Shown here: positions 8,278-17,800 of the stretch, piece by piece
How the letters are laid out: every line of letters starts with the position of its first letter
Position numbering within the stretch: the stretch's first letter is position 1
DNA from: Thermodesulfovibrio sp. N1
GTDB lineage: Bacteria; Nitrospirota; Thermodesulfovibrionia; Thermodesulfovibrionales; Thermodesulfovibrionaceae
DNA length: 46,178 nucleotides
Direction: 5' to 3'
Assembly: GCF_001707915.1 (NCBI RefSeq)
Contig: NZ_MAVV01000009.1
Coordinates: 1-46,178, forward strand
Program-made: the position numbers and the translations under genes
Notes under the pieces: model-generated
What the model saw: only the letters and a program-made list of their open reading frames with translations
The model's database searches: none
What the model was told of the DNA's origin: nothing

Positions 8278-8901
8278 CTAATTTTCATGGATTTTCTGGC
8301 ATAATTTTATCAATATGTCAAGAATTTTATCAATACTATTTTCATAAATTTCAAATCCATCAGGATAAAACTTTAAATTCTTTATGATTTCTTTTTTCTT
8401 GAAACTACTGAGGGTTGAAAGTAATTTTTGAACAAAAACATCTTCTAATGGTTGTTTAAGGATAAATCTAAAACTTCCCTTTTTCTGTTGAATCTTTTCT
8501 AAATTAATTCTCGATGCAAAAACTCTTAATCGTGTGATTTTAAATAGATTATCAACTTCCTTTGGTAATCTGCCAAATCTATCTAAAATTTCTTGATATA
8601 ATTTGTCTACTTCTGTTTCCTCGTAAATTTGAGTTAATTTTCTGTAAATTCTTATTCTCATTGATGTGTCATCTATATATTCCTCCGGTATAAAAGCAGG
8701 TATTGAGATTTTAATCTCAGGCAATTTAGATACTCCGATGTATTCACCTTTTATTTCCTTAATAGCTTCATTAAGCATTTCAATATAAAGGTCAAAGCCC
8801 AATCTGTTTATTCCAGATTGCTCAACTCCTAAAAGTTCTCCAGCTCCCCTTATTTCAAGGTCTTTAAGGGCAATATGAAAACCTGCCCCTAAATAGTTCA
8901 T
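8278..8901 (-). CDS. mfd: Mfd C-terminal part, separated by a frameshift
   Basis: 207 residues matching the end of transcription-repair coupling factor: the TRG translocation motif ([22 protein letters not shown]) at the very start, then the C-terminal TRCF domain. It is out of frame with the 838-residue part. Reading back through A7 at 8922-8928 with a -1 shift restores the family sequence (AKK, then [14 protein letters not shown]). The ATG at 8901 overlaps the upstream TGA as ATGA, so reinitiation is also conceivable, giving a split protein. Confidence 0.85.
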   Translation of the reverse strand: MNYLGAGFHIALKDLEIRGAGELLGVEQSGINRLGFDLYIEMLNEAIKEIKGEYIGVSKLPEIKISIPAFIPEEYIDDTSMRIRIYRKLTQIYEETEVDKLYQEILDRFGRLPKEVDNLFKITRLRVFASRINLEKIQQKKGSFRFILKQPLEDVFVQKLLSTLSSFKKKEIIKNLKFYPDGFEIYENSIDKILDILIKLCQKIHEN

Positions 8902-11414
8902 TTCCTGTATAGCCTTGATTCTTTTTTTGCGTTTTCAGTTAAATATTCTTCAGATGGTAGAATAAAATATGCATAGGCTTGCCTGTCTGATCTACCAACT
9001 CTGCCTCTTATTTGATACAGATCGCTTAAACCAAAAAAGTCAGCCCTGTTTATTATTATAGTATTAACATTGGGAATATCTATACCAGAGGCAATTATGG
9101 ATGTGCATAATAATATATCGATTTTTCCATCTAAAAAGGAAAGCATGATTTTGTCAAGTTGTTGTTCTTTCATCCTACCATGGGCAATTGCAATTCTGGC
9201 TGAAGGAACAATAGCTTGTAATTTGCTTTTATAAATTTCAATATCATTAATTCTGTTATGAAGGAAATAAATCTGCCCATTTCTTTTTATTTCTCTATCA
9301 ATGGCTTCCTTTATTATGGCATAGTCTTCTCTGATTATAAATGTTCTTATAGCAAGTCTATCCCTTGGAGGAGTTTGAATCACAAAAATATCCCATAGAC
9401 CACTAAGTCCAATTTGAAGGGTTCTCGGAATAGGAGTAGCAGTAATAGTTAGTAAATCAACTTTTGGAAATTTTTCTTTAATTTTTTCTTTTTGAATTAC
9501 TCCAAATTTTTGTTCTTCATCTATAATAAGTAAGCCAAGATCAAAAAAGTCAATGTCTTTCAGAATCATCATATGAGTTCCTATCAAAATATCAACTTTT
9601 CCTTTTTTTGTATCTTCAATTGCTTTTTTTATTTCTTTTTCTGAACGAAAACGACTTAAATACTCAATTCTCACAGGAAAAGCTTCGAATCTTTTTTTAA
9701 AGGTTCTGTAATGCTGTTCACACAACAAAGTTGTTGGAACTAAAACTGCTACCTGTTTTCCATCATATACTGCCCTAAAGGCAGCCCGCATAGCAACCTC
9801 TGTTTTTCCATAACCTGCATCTCCACAAAGAAGAACATCCATAGGAAAGGGTTGCCTCATTCTCTTTAAAATTTCATCAATTGCCTTCTGCTGATCTTCG
9901 GTTTCTTCATAGGAAAAAAAATCATCAAAATTTTTATGGATTTCTGTATCTTCACTATATATAAAACCTCTTTCAGTTTTTCTTTGTGCATAAAGATTAA
10001 GTAGTTTATCTGCAATATCATGAATTTTCTTTCTTTCTCTTTCTTTTATTTTCTGCCATCTATTTGTCCCGAGTTTATCTAACTGAGGGATAAATCCTTC
10101 TTTTGCAGAATATCGGTATATTTTTTCAACACTCCATGTAGGAACATATACAATATCTCCATCCTTGTACTCTAAAACTAAAACATCTTCTTCAGAATCT
10201 TCATATATCTGTCTTTTAATTCCTTTAAAAATCCCGATACCATGATCTTTGTGGACTATGTAGTCTCCTTCTTTAATTTCTAATCCATCTATGGGAATTT
10301 TTTGGATTAGGGGTTTTCTTTTTTTAAGTGGTTTTTCAGTAAAAATTTGTCCATCAGAAAGTATTAAAAGATTTTCTCTGAAGAGATAATCTTCCAATTC
10401 GCCAATTGTGATTGCATATTTGCCCGAGTAACTTCCAACTTCATTTTTATTTATTATTGGAGCTATTATGTCATGATTAAATAAAATTTCCTTTACTGAA
10501 TGGGCTTTTCCAAGGGAATTCAATACAATCAGAACTGGAATTTTAAGTGATTTTAAATTTTTAGGAAAATCATATATATTAACCCTTTCCTGAGGAGTAA
10601 TTCCTAAGCCGGATATAGATTTATCTTTACCGTCAGTTGCATTTTGAGAAAATTTATAAGGCAGATGGGATATCTTAACTAAATTGAAATTTTTATGATT
10701 TTCGAAATCTGAATTTTTTCCAATAGAGATGACAATTTCTGGTTCTATGTAATCCAAAATATTGTCTGTTTTTTCACCTTCTAAAGTAGGTATTATTAAA
10801 ACTTCATAAACTGATTTAAAGGACTTTTGAGTGTCAGGATAAAATATTTTGATTTCTTCAATTTCATTGCCGAAAAATTCAATTCTGTATGGATATTCTT
10901 CTCCTAAATTCCATATGTCAAAGACCCATCCATGATGTGAAAACTCTCCTTCCTGAACAACCATCTCAGTTTCTGAATAGCCAGCTTTAATAAGATTGCT
11001 TTTTAAGGTATCTCTTTCGATCTCTAAGCCTTTTTTTAAAATAAAGGATAATTTTTCAAGTTCACGATTTATCATTAAAGCAGAGCTGGTTGTTATTATT
11101 TTGGAATTTTTGCTTTTGGAAATTTTGATTAAATTTACAAGTCTTTCATTTCCTTCGGAAGGAAGATATAGTATTTGATTTTTTAGATTGAAGAATTCAG
11201 AAAAGATATTTATAGCTGTGTAAAGTTTTTGTGTATTTTCATCATTTTCCTCAATTACAATAAATTTTTTGTCAAAAAACAAAAGTGATAGTGCTAAAGA
11301 GGAGATAGAAATATTGTAAATCTCTTTATGATTTTGTAAAAGTTGAAGCAATGAATTTTTTTCAACTAACAGAGCTTCTGAAATTGAAAATTCAGTTTTT
11401 TCAAATAAATCCAT
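8898..11414 (-). CDS. mfd: Transcription-repair coupling factor Mfd, N-terminal and helicase part (frameshifted)
   Basis: 838 residues. Mfd displaces RNA polymerase stalled at DNA lesions and recruits UvrA. Visible parts: the UvrB-homology region (about 1-380), the RNA-polymerase interaction domain (from [12 protein letters not shown]), Walker [33 protein letters not shown] and motif [16 protein letters not shown]. The frame ends soon after motif VI, before the TRG motif needed for translocation, which lies in the next ORF. With the 207-residue part the protein would be about 1045 residues, a usual Mfd length. It follows ubiA by 14 bp without a clear Shine-Dalgarno. Confidence 0.9.
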   Translation of the reverse strand: MDLFEKTEFSISEALLVEKNSLLQLLQNHKEIYNISISSLALSLLFFDKKFIVIEENDENTQKLYTAINIFSEFFNLKNQILYLPSEGNERLVNLIKISKSKNSKIITTSSALMINRELEKLSFILKKGLEIERDTLKSNLIKAGYSETEMVVQEGEFSHHGWVFDIWNLGEEYPYRIEFFGNEIEEIKIFYPDTQKSFKSVYEVLIIPTLEGEKTDNILDYIEPEIVISIGKNSDFENHKNFNLVKISHLPYKFSQNATDGKDKSISGLGITPQERVNIYDFPKNLKSLKIPVLIVLNSLGKAHSVKEILFNHDIIAPIINKNEVGSYSGKYAITIGELEDYLFRENLLILSDGQIFTEKPLKKRKPLIQKIPIDGLEIKEGDYIVHKDHGIGIFKGIKRQIYEDSEEDVLVLEYKDGDIVYVPTWSVEKIYRYSAKEGFIPQLDKLGTNRWQKIKERERKKIHDIADKLLNLYAQRKTERGFIYSEDTEIHKNFDDFFSYEETEDQQKAIDEILKRMRQPFPMDVLLCGDAGYGKTEVAMRAAFRAVYDGKQVAVLVPTTLLCEQHYRTFKKRFEAFPVRIEYLSRFRSEKEIKKAIEDTKKGKVDILIGTHMMILKDIDFFDLGLLIIDEEQKFGVIQKEKIKEKFPKVDLLTITATPIPRTLQIGLSGLWDIFVIQTPPRDRLAIRTFIIREDYAIIKEAIDREIKRNGQIYFLHNRINDIEIYKSKLQAIVPSARIAIAHGRMKEQQLDKIMLSFLDGKIDILLCTSIIASGIDIPNVNTIIINRADFFGLSDLYQIRGRVGRSDRQAYAYFILPSEEYLTENAKKESRLYRK

Positions 11415-11428
11415 ATTAGAAGATTTTT

Positions 11429-12292
11429 TTAGATATTTACTAATACCGCCAAGGCAGTAAAAAATAATACAGTAAGACTTATATATCCATTCATATTGAA
11501 AAAAGCTATATTAAGTTTTGAAAGGTCATGAGGTTTTACTAATGAATGTTCACGAATGAATAAATAGGCAACAACGATAATCCCAATCCAATAGAAAAAG
11601 TTGAGATTAAAAATTACTCCTGTAATAACTAAAAAAATCCATGTAATGAAGTGAAATATTCTCGCCATTTTAATTGCCTTTTGAACTCCAAAAATTTTTG
11701 GAATTGAATAAATTCCATATTTTTTATCAAATTCAACATCCCATAGTGCATATAGGGTATCGAATCCTGCAAGCCAAAAAATAACAGTTAGAACTAAAGG
11801 AATTATTTCCCAATCAAAAGTTCCCTTTACTGCAATCCATGCTCCAAGGGGTGCTAATGAAAGGGCTAAACCCAGCACAAAATGGCAAGCCCATGTAAAT
11901 CTTTTAGTATAGGAATATAAAAGGAGAATTCCGATCGCAATCGGAGTTAATTTAAAACATAGTGGATTAAGTTTCCACGCAGAGTATACAAAAAGACAAA
12001 GACATATTAATGTGAACAAAGTTGCTTCCCAGAGTTTTATTTTTCCTGTAGGAATTTCTCTATTTGCTGTTCTTGGATTAAGGGAATCAATTTTTCTATC
12101 TATTATTCTATTAAATCCGAAGGCAGAGGCTCTTGCAAAAACCATTGCAACAGTAATCCAGAAAATCTTTTCAAATTCTGGAATTCCTTGAACAGAAAGC
12201 ATTGCTCCCACAAAAGCAAAGGGAAGAGCAAAAACACTATGCTCAATTTTTATCATTCTTAAATAAAGAACTGCTTTATTGAAGATGGACAT
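11429..12292 (-). CDS. ubiA: UbiA-type polyprenyltransferase (4-hydroxybenzoate octaprenyltransferase-like)
   Basis: 287 residues, about eight membrane helices. Members attach a polyprenyl chain to an aromatic ring in quinone synthesis. The two Asp-rich motifs are NRIIDRKID (about residues 61-69) and DVEFDKKYG (about 184-192). An organism of this type would normally use menaquinone made through futalosine, where a UbiA-like MqnP acts, so the true substrate may not be 4-hydroxybenzoate. There is no Shine-Dalgarno; TATAAT (minus strand, 12301-12306) ends 8 nt before the ATG. First gene of a likely ubiA-mfd unit. Confidence 0.88.
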   Translation of the reverse strand: MSIFNKAVLYLRMIKIEHSVFALPFAFVGAMLSVQGIPEFEKIFWITVAMVFARASAFGFNRIIDRKIDSLNPRTANREIPTGKIKLWEATLFTLICLCLFVYSAWKLNPLCFKLTPIAIGILLLYSYTKRFTWACHFVLGLALSLAPLGAWIAVKGTFDWEIIPLVLTVIFWLAGFDTLYALWDVEFDKKYGIYSIPKIFGVQKAIKMARIFHFITWIFLVITGVIFNLNFFYWIGIIVVAYLFIREHSLVKPHDLSKLNIAFFNMNGYISLTVLFFTALAVLVNI

Positions 12293-12375
12293 AACAGATT
12301 ATTATAACATCAATATTTTAAACATTAACAGAAAATGTTGAAAACCTAAAATTGCCAATAGGCATATAAAAAAGT

Positions 12376-12460
12376 GAGCCTCCTTTTTGTGGATTTTAGT
12401 TTTAGGGGTGATATAAAATATCACCCAAATGGTGAAAAAACACACAAAAAAAGGAGGCTC
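12376..12460 (+). repeat. Inverted repeat hiding the IS1380 transposase ribosome site
   Basis: GAGCCTCCTTTTTGTG (12376-12391) can pair with the CACA, A-run and GGAGGCTC stretch at 12443-12460, which contains the Shine-Dalgarno AGGAGG of the transposase ATG at 12467. A smaller perfect hairpin is nested inside: GGGTGATAT at 12406-12414 with ATATCACCC at 12418-12426. A transcript entering from outside would fold with the ribosome site buried. Confidence 0.6.
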
Positions 12461-12558
12461 ATAAATATGATAAAACAAAATATACTTTCTTTCAAGTTAT
12501 CCCGCACAAAAGATGAAATAACAGCAAGGTCAGGTTTAGCTCTTTATTCTGAATTCTT

Positions 12559-12579
12559 CAAAGGGACTTTGTCCCTTTG
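12559..12579 (+). repeat. Palindromic repeat copy 1
   Basis: Core GGGACTTTGTCCC extended to 9-bp arms (CAAAGGGAC / GTCCCTTTG) around TTT. Lies at the point where the transposase reading frame breaks. Confidence 0.7.
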
Positions 12580-12615
12580 TATCTACATAAAATTAAATTA
12601 AATAAAATTAGGGAG

Positions 12616-12638
12616 TTTGAGGGACTTTGTCCCTCAAA
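12616..12638 (+). repeat. Palindromic repeat copy 2
   Basis: Same core GGGACTTTGTCCC with 10-bp arms (TTTGAGGGAC / GTCCCTCAAA). The flanking arm bases differ from copy 1 but still pair. Confidence 0.7.
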
Positions 12639-13463
12639 GATTGGTTCAAACAGGGGTTATCCTGCATACTGTTACATTGAACCAATACTTCTTATGCTTA
12701 CAGGGGGAGGGAAAACAATAGAGGATTTAAGAGAAATAAACAATGATACTGCATTAAGAAAACTTACTGGGATGGAAAAAATGCCTTCACCATCTACATT
12801 TGGAGATTGGTTAAGAAGGCAGGGAAATTCAGAGGGACTTCAGGCATTAAAGAAAGTAATTGACATAACAACTAAGAAAGCATTATCAATGGATAAAAGG
12901 AAAGAGTATACACTTTATTCAGACCCTACGATAATTGAGTCAGAAAAGTATGATGCAAAAATGACCTACAGAGGGACAAAGGGATACAGACCCATTATAG
13001 CAACTTTAGATGAAATTCCCTTAATAATATCTCATTCATTCAGGCAAGGGAATGAAACAGGGCAGGGAATTGAGGTAATAAAGAAAGCCTATGAAGTATT
13101 ACCTCATGGTAAAAAAATAAGCCTTGCCTGTCTTGACAGTGAATTTTACAATACTGAAGTAATTGAGTATTTGAGGGACAAGGGGACAAAATTTTGCATA
13201 GTAGCAGACAAAACATTCTCAGTTAAGGAATTGATAAAAAGGATAGATAGATGGGAGTCTTTCAAAGACAGGGATGGAATACAGACAGAAAAAGAGATAG
13301 GTGAGACAGTGCACACGATGAACAGGCTTGGATTTTTATTCAAACTTGTAGTGTTAAGATGGAAGCCAAAGCAGAGAGCCCTTAAAGTGCTGTAAGGGGC
13401 AAAAACAGGGTTGTTGAATTTTCTATCGGCAATTTTATGGGTTTCCTCAGAATTGATAAAAGA

Positions 13464-13642
13464 GGCAACCATCCAGCAACCATCCATTTAAACTATATAG
13501 TTTTCCCAATAAAACTATAAAAAAGGAGGTCATCAGGATGGTTGCCAAATACTTAAAGGGACTTTGTCCCGACTTGGTTCAGGGATTTCTTCTTTCAAAA
13601 TCTTTTTCGATTGATATCATAGAAAGCAATATAATCAAATAA
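13464..13642 (+). mobile_element. 5' end of another insertion sequence (remnant)
   Basis: GGCAACCATCC (13464-13474, nearly repeated at 13475-13485) pairs with GGATGGTTGCC (13536-13546), which covers the start codon at 13538. A second perfect 9-bp hairpin (TATAGTTTT 13496-13504, AAAACTATA 13511-13519) lies between. AAGGAGG (13523-13529) precedes a 34-codon ORF (13538-13642, MVAKYLKGLCPDLVQG, then LLSKSFS) that looks like the first residues of a transposase cut off beside the GAPDH stop codon. I cannot name its family. The third copy of the palindrome (13558-13570) is inside it. Confidence 0.45.
13555..13570 (+). repeat. Palindromic repeat copy 3
   Basis: AAAGGGACTTTGTCCC. The 13-nt core is identical to copies 1 and 2, but the outer arms do not pair. 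Read in frame as KGLCP in the small ORF. Confidence 0.65.
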
Positions 13643-13644
13643 CT

Positions 13645-14871
13645 TTAATAAATATCTTGGGATACCTTAACTGTTAAATCTCCGAGCATGTTTGTGTAAC
13701 TTCCAAGTTCATTATCATACCAGCCATATATTACTGCTTGAGTTACTGGAATTTGTAATTTATCTACTGTTGGAGTTCCAATTGAACACATCTTTGAAAT
13801 ATCAAGGGTAATCATGGCAGTTCTTGTATGTGTTTCACTGCCTTCAATTATTGCAGCAGGACCAAAGAATCCTATTATATCTGTTGAAACTTTTTGATCA
13901 TCGGTAAACAGTAAATATCCTCTTTTTTCTCTCTCAGCAGCCTCTTTATATATATTGTTTATTAAATCTCCACTGATTAAATTTTCCTCTTCATCTTTGA
14001 AAGCAACAACAAGGATAATTAATGAACCAGTTACCACAGGAACTCTTACAGATTGAGCGATAAATCCAATATTTTTCATCTCTGGTAATACAAGTGCAAG
14101 AGTCTTGGCTGCGCCTGTGCTTGTAAGAATTATGTTATTCATTGCAGAACGAATTTTTCTTAAATCTGTCGCTCCTGTTTTTGGTACTCTATCAAGTACC
14201 TGCTGAGAGGCAGTTACTGCATGAACAGTTGCCATTGAAACACTAAGAATTCTATCTGCTCCAAAATAATCAAGTAGAGGTTTCATCATATGAGCAAGAC
14301 AGGTTGTTGTACAAGATGCTCCAGATATAATCAGGTGTTTTTTTGGGTCATACATTTCTTCATTGATTCCCATTATTACTGTTACAGCATCATCTGGTAT
14401 TTCCTTGGTTTTATCCTTTATTTTAAAGGGGGCGCTTACTATTACTTTATAGGCTCCTGAATCCAGATGTCCTCTTACTGAACCATCCTTTGAATCTGAT
14501 GGAAGTGTGGGATCAAGAAATTTACCAGTTGTGTCAACAACTAATTTAGCTCCCTTTTTTTCCCATCCTATATCTTTTGGATTTCTGTTTTCCGTAAGAA
14601 TTTTTACTGGTATTCCATCAATTATTATTGTGGAGTTGCTTTCATCTATCTTTTCAATGACACTTTTTGATTTATATCCATAAAGATAGTTATGAAGTCT
14701 ACCGTAAGTGGAATCATGTTCAATATAAAAGGCTACATCTTTTAGAGAATTACCTACTTTTCTACCAAGATTCACAACTATCTGAGAAAAATATTTTCTT
14801 CCAATATGATGCCACAGTGTTAATTTTCCAATTCTTCCTAAACCATTAATCCCCAAAATTGCCTTTTCCAT
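13645..14871 (-). CDS. Glyceraldehyde-3-phosphate dehydrogenase family protein, long variant
   Basis: 408 residues, against about 330-340 for ordinary GAPDH. The N-terminus has GINGLGRIGKLTLW, and the catalytic segment reads SGASCTTTCLAHMM, where the family has SCTTNCLAP. The Cys is kept but the usual Asn is Thr and the Pro is His. The His partner is in MATVHAVTASQQ. The C-terminal WYDNELGSYTNMLGDL is conserved. The usual ND after the second strand, which selects NAD, reads NLGRKVG here, so cofactor choice may differ. The PEP-synthase-like gene lies 16 bp upstream with AGGAGG between. It is probably a glycolytic or gluconeogenic enzyme, but a side-branch role is possible. Confidence 0.82.
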   Translation of the reverse strand: MEKAILGINGLGRIGKLTLWHHIGRKYFSQIVVNLGRKVGNSLKDVAFYIEHDSTYGRLHNYLYGYKSKSVIEKIDESNSTIIIDGIPVKILTENRNPKDIGWEKKGAKLVVDTTGKFLDPTLPSDSKDGSVRGHLDSGAYKVIVSAPFKIKDKTKEIPDDAVTVIMGINEEMYDPKKHLIISGASCTTTCLAHMMKPLLDYFGADRILSVSMATVHAVTASQQVLDRVPKTGATDLRKIRSAMNNIILTSTGAAKTLALVLPEMKNIGFIAQSVRVPVVTGSLIILVVAFKDEEENLISGDLINNIYKEAAEREKRGYLLFTDDQKVSTDIIGFFGPAAIIEGSETHTRTAMITLDISKMCSIGTPTVDKLQIPVTQAVIYGWYDNELGSYTNMLGDLTVKVSQDIY

Positions 14872-14887
14872 TTTATCCTCCTACAAT

Positions 14888-17800
14888 TTATAAAATTTCA
14901 GTTGTAAGATAAATTTTTTGAGTTTCATGTTTTCCAAGATAAACCAATCCGCTTCTTCCATCTATGCTGATAAAATCACCTTTTTTGAGAATTCTTTTTC
15001 CTATTTTACACTTTTTTTCGTTCTGATAAACAGTCATTTTTGAAAATCCTACGACACAGGTTTTTCCAAGTTTAGTTGCCACAATTGATGCATGGGATGT
15101 AGAGCCACCTCTTGCAGTTAAAATTCCATCAGCATTGGCAATGTGAATGATATCATCGGGGACTGTATCAGCCCTTAAAAGTATTACAGGAGTTTGAGGA
15201 TCCTGTGCTTTAAAAGTTTTAATGTCATCAACATCAAAAACAATTCGTCCTGACAGAGCACCGCCACTTACACCAATTCCTGTTCCAAGTTTACTTTCAT
15301 TTAAAGCTACAGAGGGTAGGAATACTGTTATCATTTCACCTTTTAAATAGCTCATTTCTCTTGTCTGAAGGATATAAAGGTCATTTTTTCCGCGTCCTTC
15401 AAAGGTAAACTCAATTTCCTGATGATCCCACTTTTCTTTATAAATGAGTTTTTCTGCTATTTCAAGGAGGGTTTGATATATTTCAGGAAAAGCCTCTTCT
15501 AAAGATTTTTCATGAACTCTTCCCTCATATAATTTTTGTTCAACTGATATTGGGAAGGTGTTTACAAGACCTGATACAATGTCTTCACCCTGGGCTCCAG
15601 GTGTATAGTCTCCCCAAAGAACAAGTCTGTCTGAGGGCTCCTTTGGATTTCTTGTGAATAAAACTCCAGAGCCTGAATTTGTATCAAGATTTCCAAATAC
15701 CATTTTTTGAACAACTACTGCTGTCCCCCAATCTTCAGAAATTCCGAGAATTTCTCTGTAGGTTTTTGCTTTTTGGGAATACCATGAATTGAAAACTTGA
15801 TTTATAGCAATTATAAGCTGTTTCCATGGATCCTCTTCTATTTTTATCCCCATAGAAAGAATAAATTCTTTATAAGCAAGAGAAACATCTTTCATCTGGG
15901 TAGGTGTAAACTGAATTTTGAATTCTACTTTATATTTTTTTTTATAAAAATTAATTATATTGTCAAATTCATCTCTGTCAAGTCCGAAGGACATTCCCCA
16001 ACATTGCAAGAATCTTCTGTAACTGTCCCATACAAACCAAGGTTTACCTGTTTGTTTACTGAGTCCCTCAGCAATTTCATCATTTATTCCTACATTAAGA
16101 AAGGAGTTCATCATACCAGGCATTGAAATTGCTCCTCCACTTCTTACAGATACTAAAAGAGGATTTGAGGAATCATTAAATTTTCGTTTGGAGTTAATTT
16201 CAAGTCTTCTTAATGCTTGCTTTAGTTCTTTTTCTAAATGTGTTAAAGCAGGTTCAAAATTATTTATTACTTCTCTACATCTAAAAACTTCTGTGGTAAG
16301 TATAAATCCTGGTGGCACAGATATACCTTTTGTAGAGAGTTTAATTAGATTGTGGCCTTTGTTTCCTAAGTGTATTCTGTCATTTATTTCTCTTTTTGGA
16401 GCATAAATGTCACAAAGTATTTTTTTAGGGTCATAGGTCATAAGAAGATCGAGTTCCTTATATTGTAATTTTTCAGCCTGATTATAGGCAGTCTTTATTA
16501 TCCTGCCAATTAACCTGTCAAGTTGGCTCAATCCAGGATATTCCATTACTATTTCTCTTAGAAATCTCTCCGATGATGCACTGATAAACTCAAAACTTTC
16601 TTTGTTATTATTTTCTTGTGTTGTTTTTATTTTTGTTATTATTTTCCTTAACCACTTTGTATATGGTGCCGTACAATAAGTGTTAACAATATCACTAACA
16701 GATTCTGATAGATTTCTAAATATGTCCATGTATTGTGAAAAAGTAAATCTTCTTATTTCAAGGGCAACTGTTAACATATCAAGTGTATTGATAAATTTCT
16801 GTGATGTAAGTCCATTAAGTTCAAGGATTTTGAGAAAAAGTTTAAGATACTTTTCAATTCTAAAAAGAGTTGCTCTTGTAATAAAATCTAAGTCAATAGA
16901 TTGCTCTACTTCATCAAGAAGACTGTGAAGTATATTTTCAAGCCTTAAAAATACAGAAAGGGCATTAAACTTTCTTTCGCTGTATCTTCCAAATACTGAA
17001 GGTATTCCTGCAGCAATATGTCTTTTATGGGCTATGTCTTCAAAGGCTTCATATTTTTGAGAAGAAAAAATAATATTTTTTAATTCTTCAAGATAATTGA
17101 CCAAGGCTTCAATTTTTTTATAGAGGGATTCTTCTAAGAATATCTCTATAAGATAAGAACCATCAGGTAAACCTAAATATAGAGTTTCTTTAAGGAAATG
17201 ATCTAATTCGCAGTAATCTATGTTATATTTGCTATAAAGAATTTGAAATAGTCTGATAGTGAGAATTCCTTTAGTCTTGATAACTTGTGAAAATTGGTAG
17301 GAATTTATTTTTGTAGCTACTGTGTCTATTGGTGTAAAAAGAAGTTCATTCAGAGAAATAAATTCTTCACTTAATCTTTTGAATAATTCTCCTAATTCCA
17401 TAAAATGTTCTTTTTCATTGTCTAAGTTATCCAATAGTTCTTGGGGAAAATATTTTTTAAGTTTTGATTTTTCTCCAGTGATCCAAAAATTTATGGTTTC
17501 TTTCAGTAAATCTATAATTAAAGGACTGCTTTCTACATGAATCTGTTTTCTTATGAAGTGAATTATAGGGTCCTTTCTTTTAAATATTTCATCTACTTCT
17601 GTGGAAACAGTTCTTAATTGTCCTTCTGCATTTATTTCATTGAAATAAACTGGCAGTTTTCTTAAAATCGGCTTAACTAAATAGAAAAAAGTGTGTATTT
17701 CAGAATTTAAAAGTTTTGTTATATCCCTCTGAAAAAAATCAGTGTCTTTTATATGGACACCACCGAAAAATAAATAAATGCTGAGAGCAGGAATTAATTC

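Larger units (their letters stand above)
12467..13395 (+). pseudogene. IS1380-family transposase, frameshifted and truncated
   Basis: Starts at the ATG at 12467 after AGGAGG (MIKQNILSFKL, then TARSGLALYSEFFKG) and then loses frame near 12565-12600. The sequence resumes in another frame with GSNRGYPAYCYIEPILLMLTGGG, the IS1380 N-terminal motif. The first catalytic Asp is in YSDPTIIES and the second in LACLDSEFY. The part with the catalytic Glu is gone, since the frame stops after RWKPKQRALKVL. Two copies of a GGGACTTTGTCCC palindrome lie in the damaged N-terminal stretch. Inactive. Confidence 0.8.
12345..13441 (+). mobile_element. Decayed IS1380-family insertion sequence
   Basis: Bounded by imperfect inverted ends: CCTAAAATTGCCAATAG at 12345-12361 and, inverted, CCCATAAAATTGCCGATAG at 13423-13441. 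Inside is a frameshifted and C-terminally truncated IS1380-type transposase. About 1.1 kb, shorter than the 1.3-1.7 kb usual for the family, which fits loss of the transposase C-terminus by an internal deletion. No clear target-site duplication is seen. It sits between the ubiA and GAPDH units. Confidence 0.7.

Noticed and set aside
13146-13487. 113-residue minus-strand ORF
   Set aside because: It is antisense to the IS1380 transposase remnant and has no recognisable motif.
15797-17540. Several plus-strand ORFs of 70-110 residues inside the PEP-synthase-like gene
   Set aside because: They are antisense shadows of a long, well-supported coding region.
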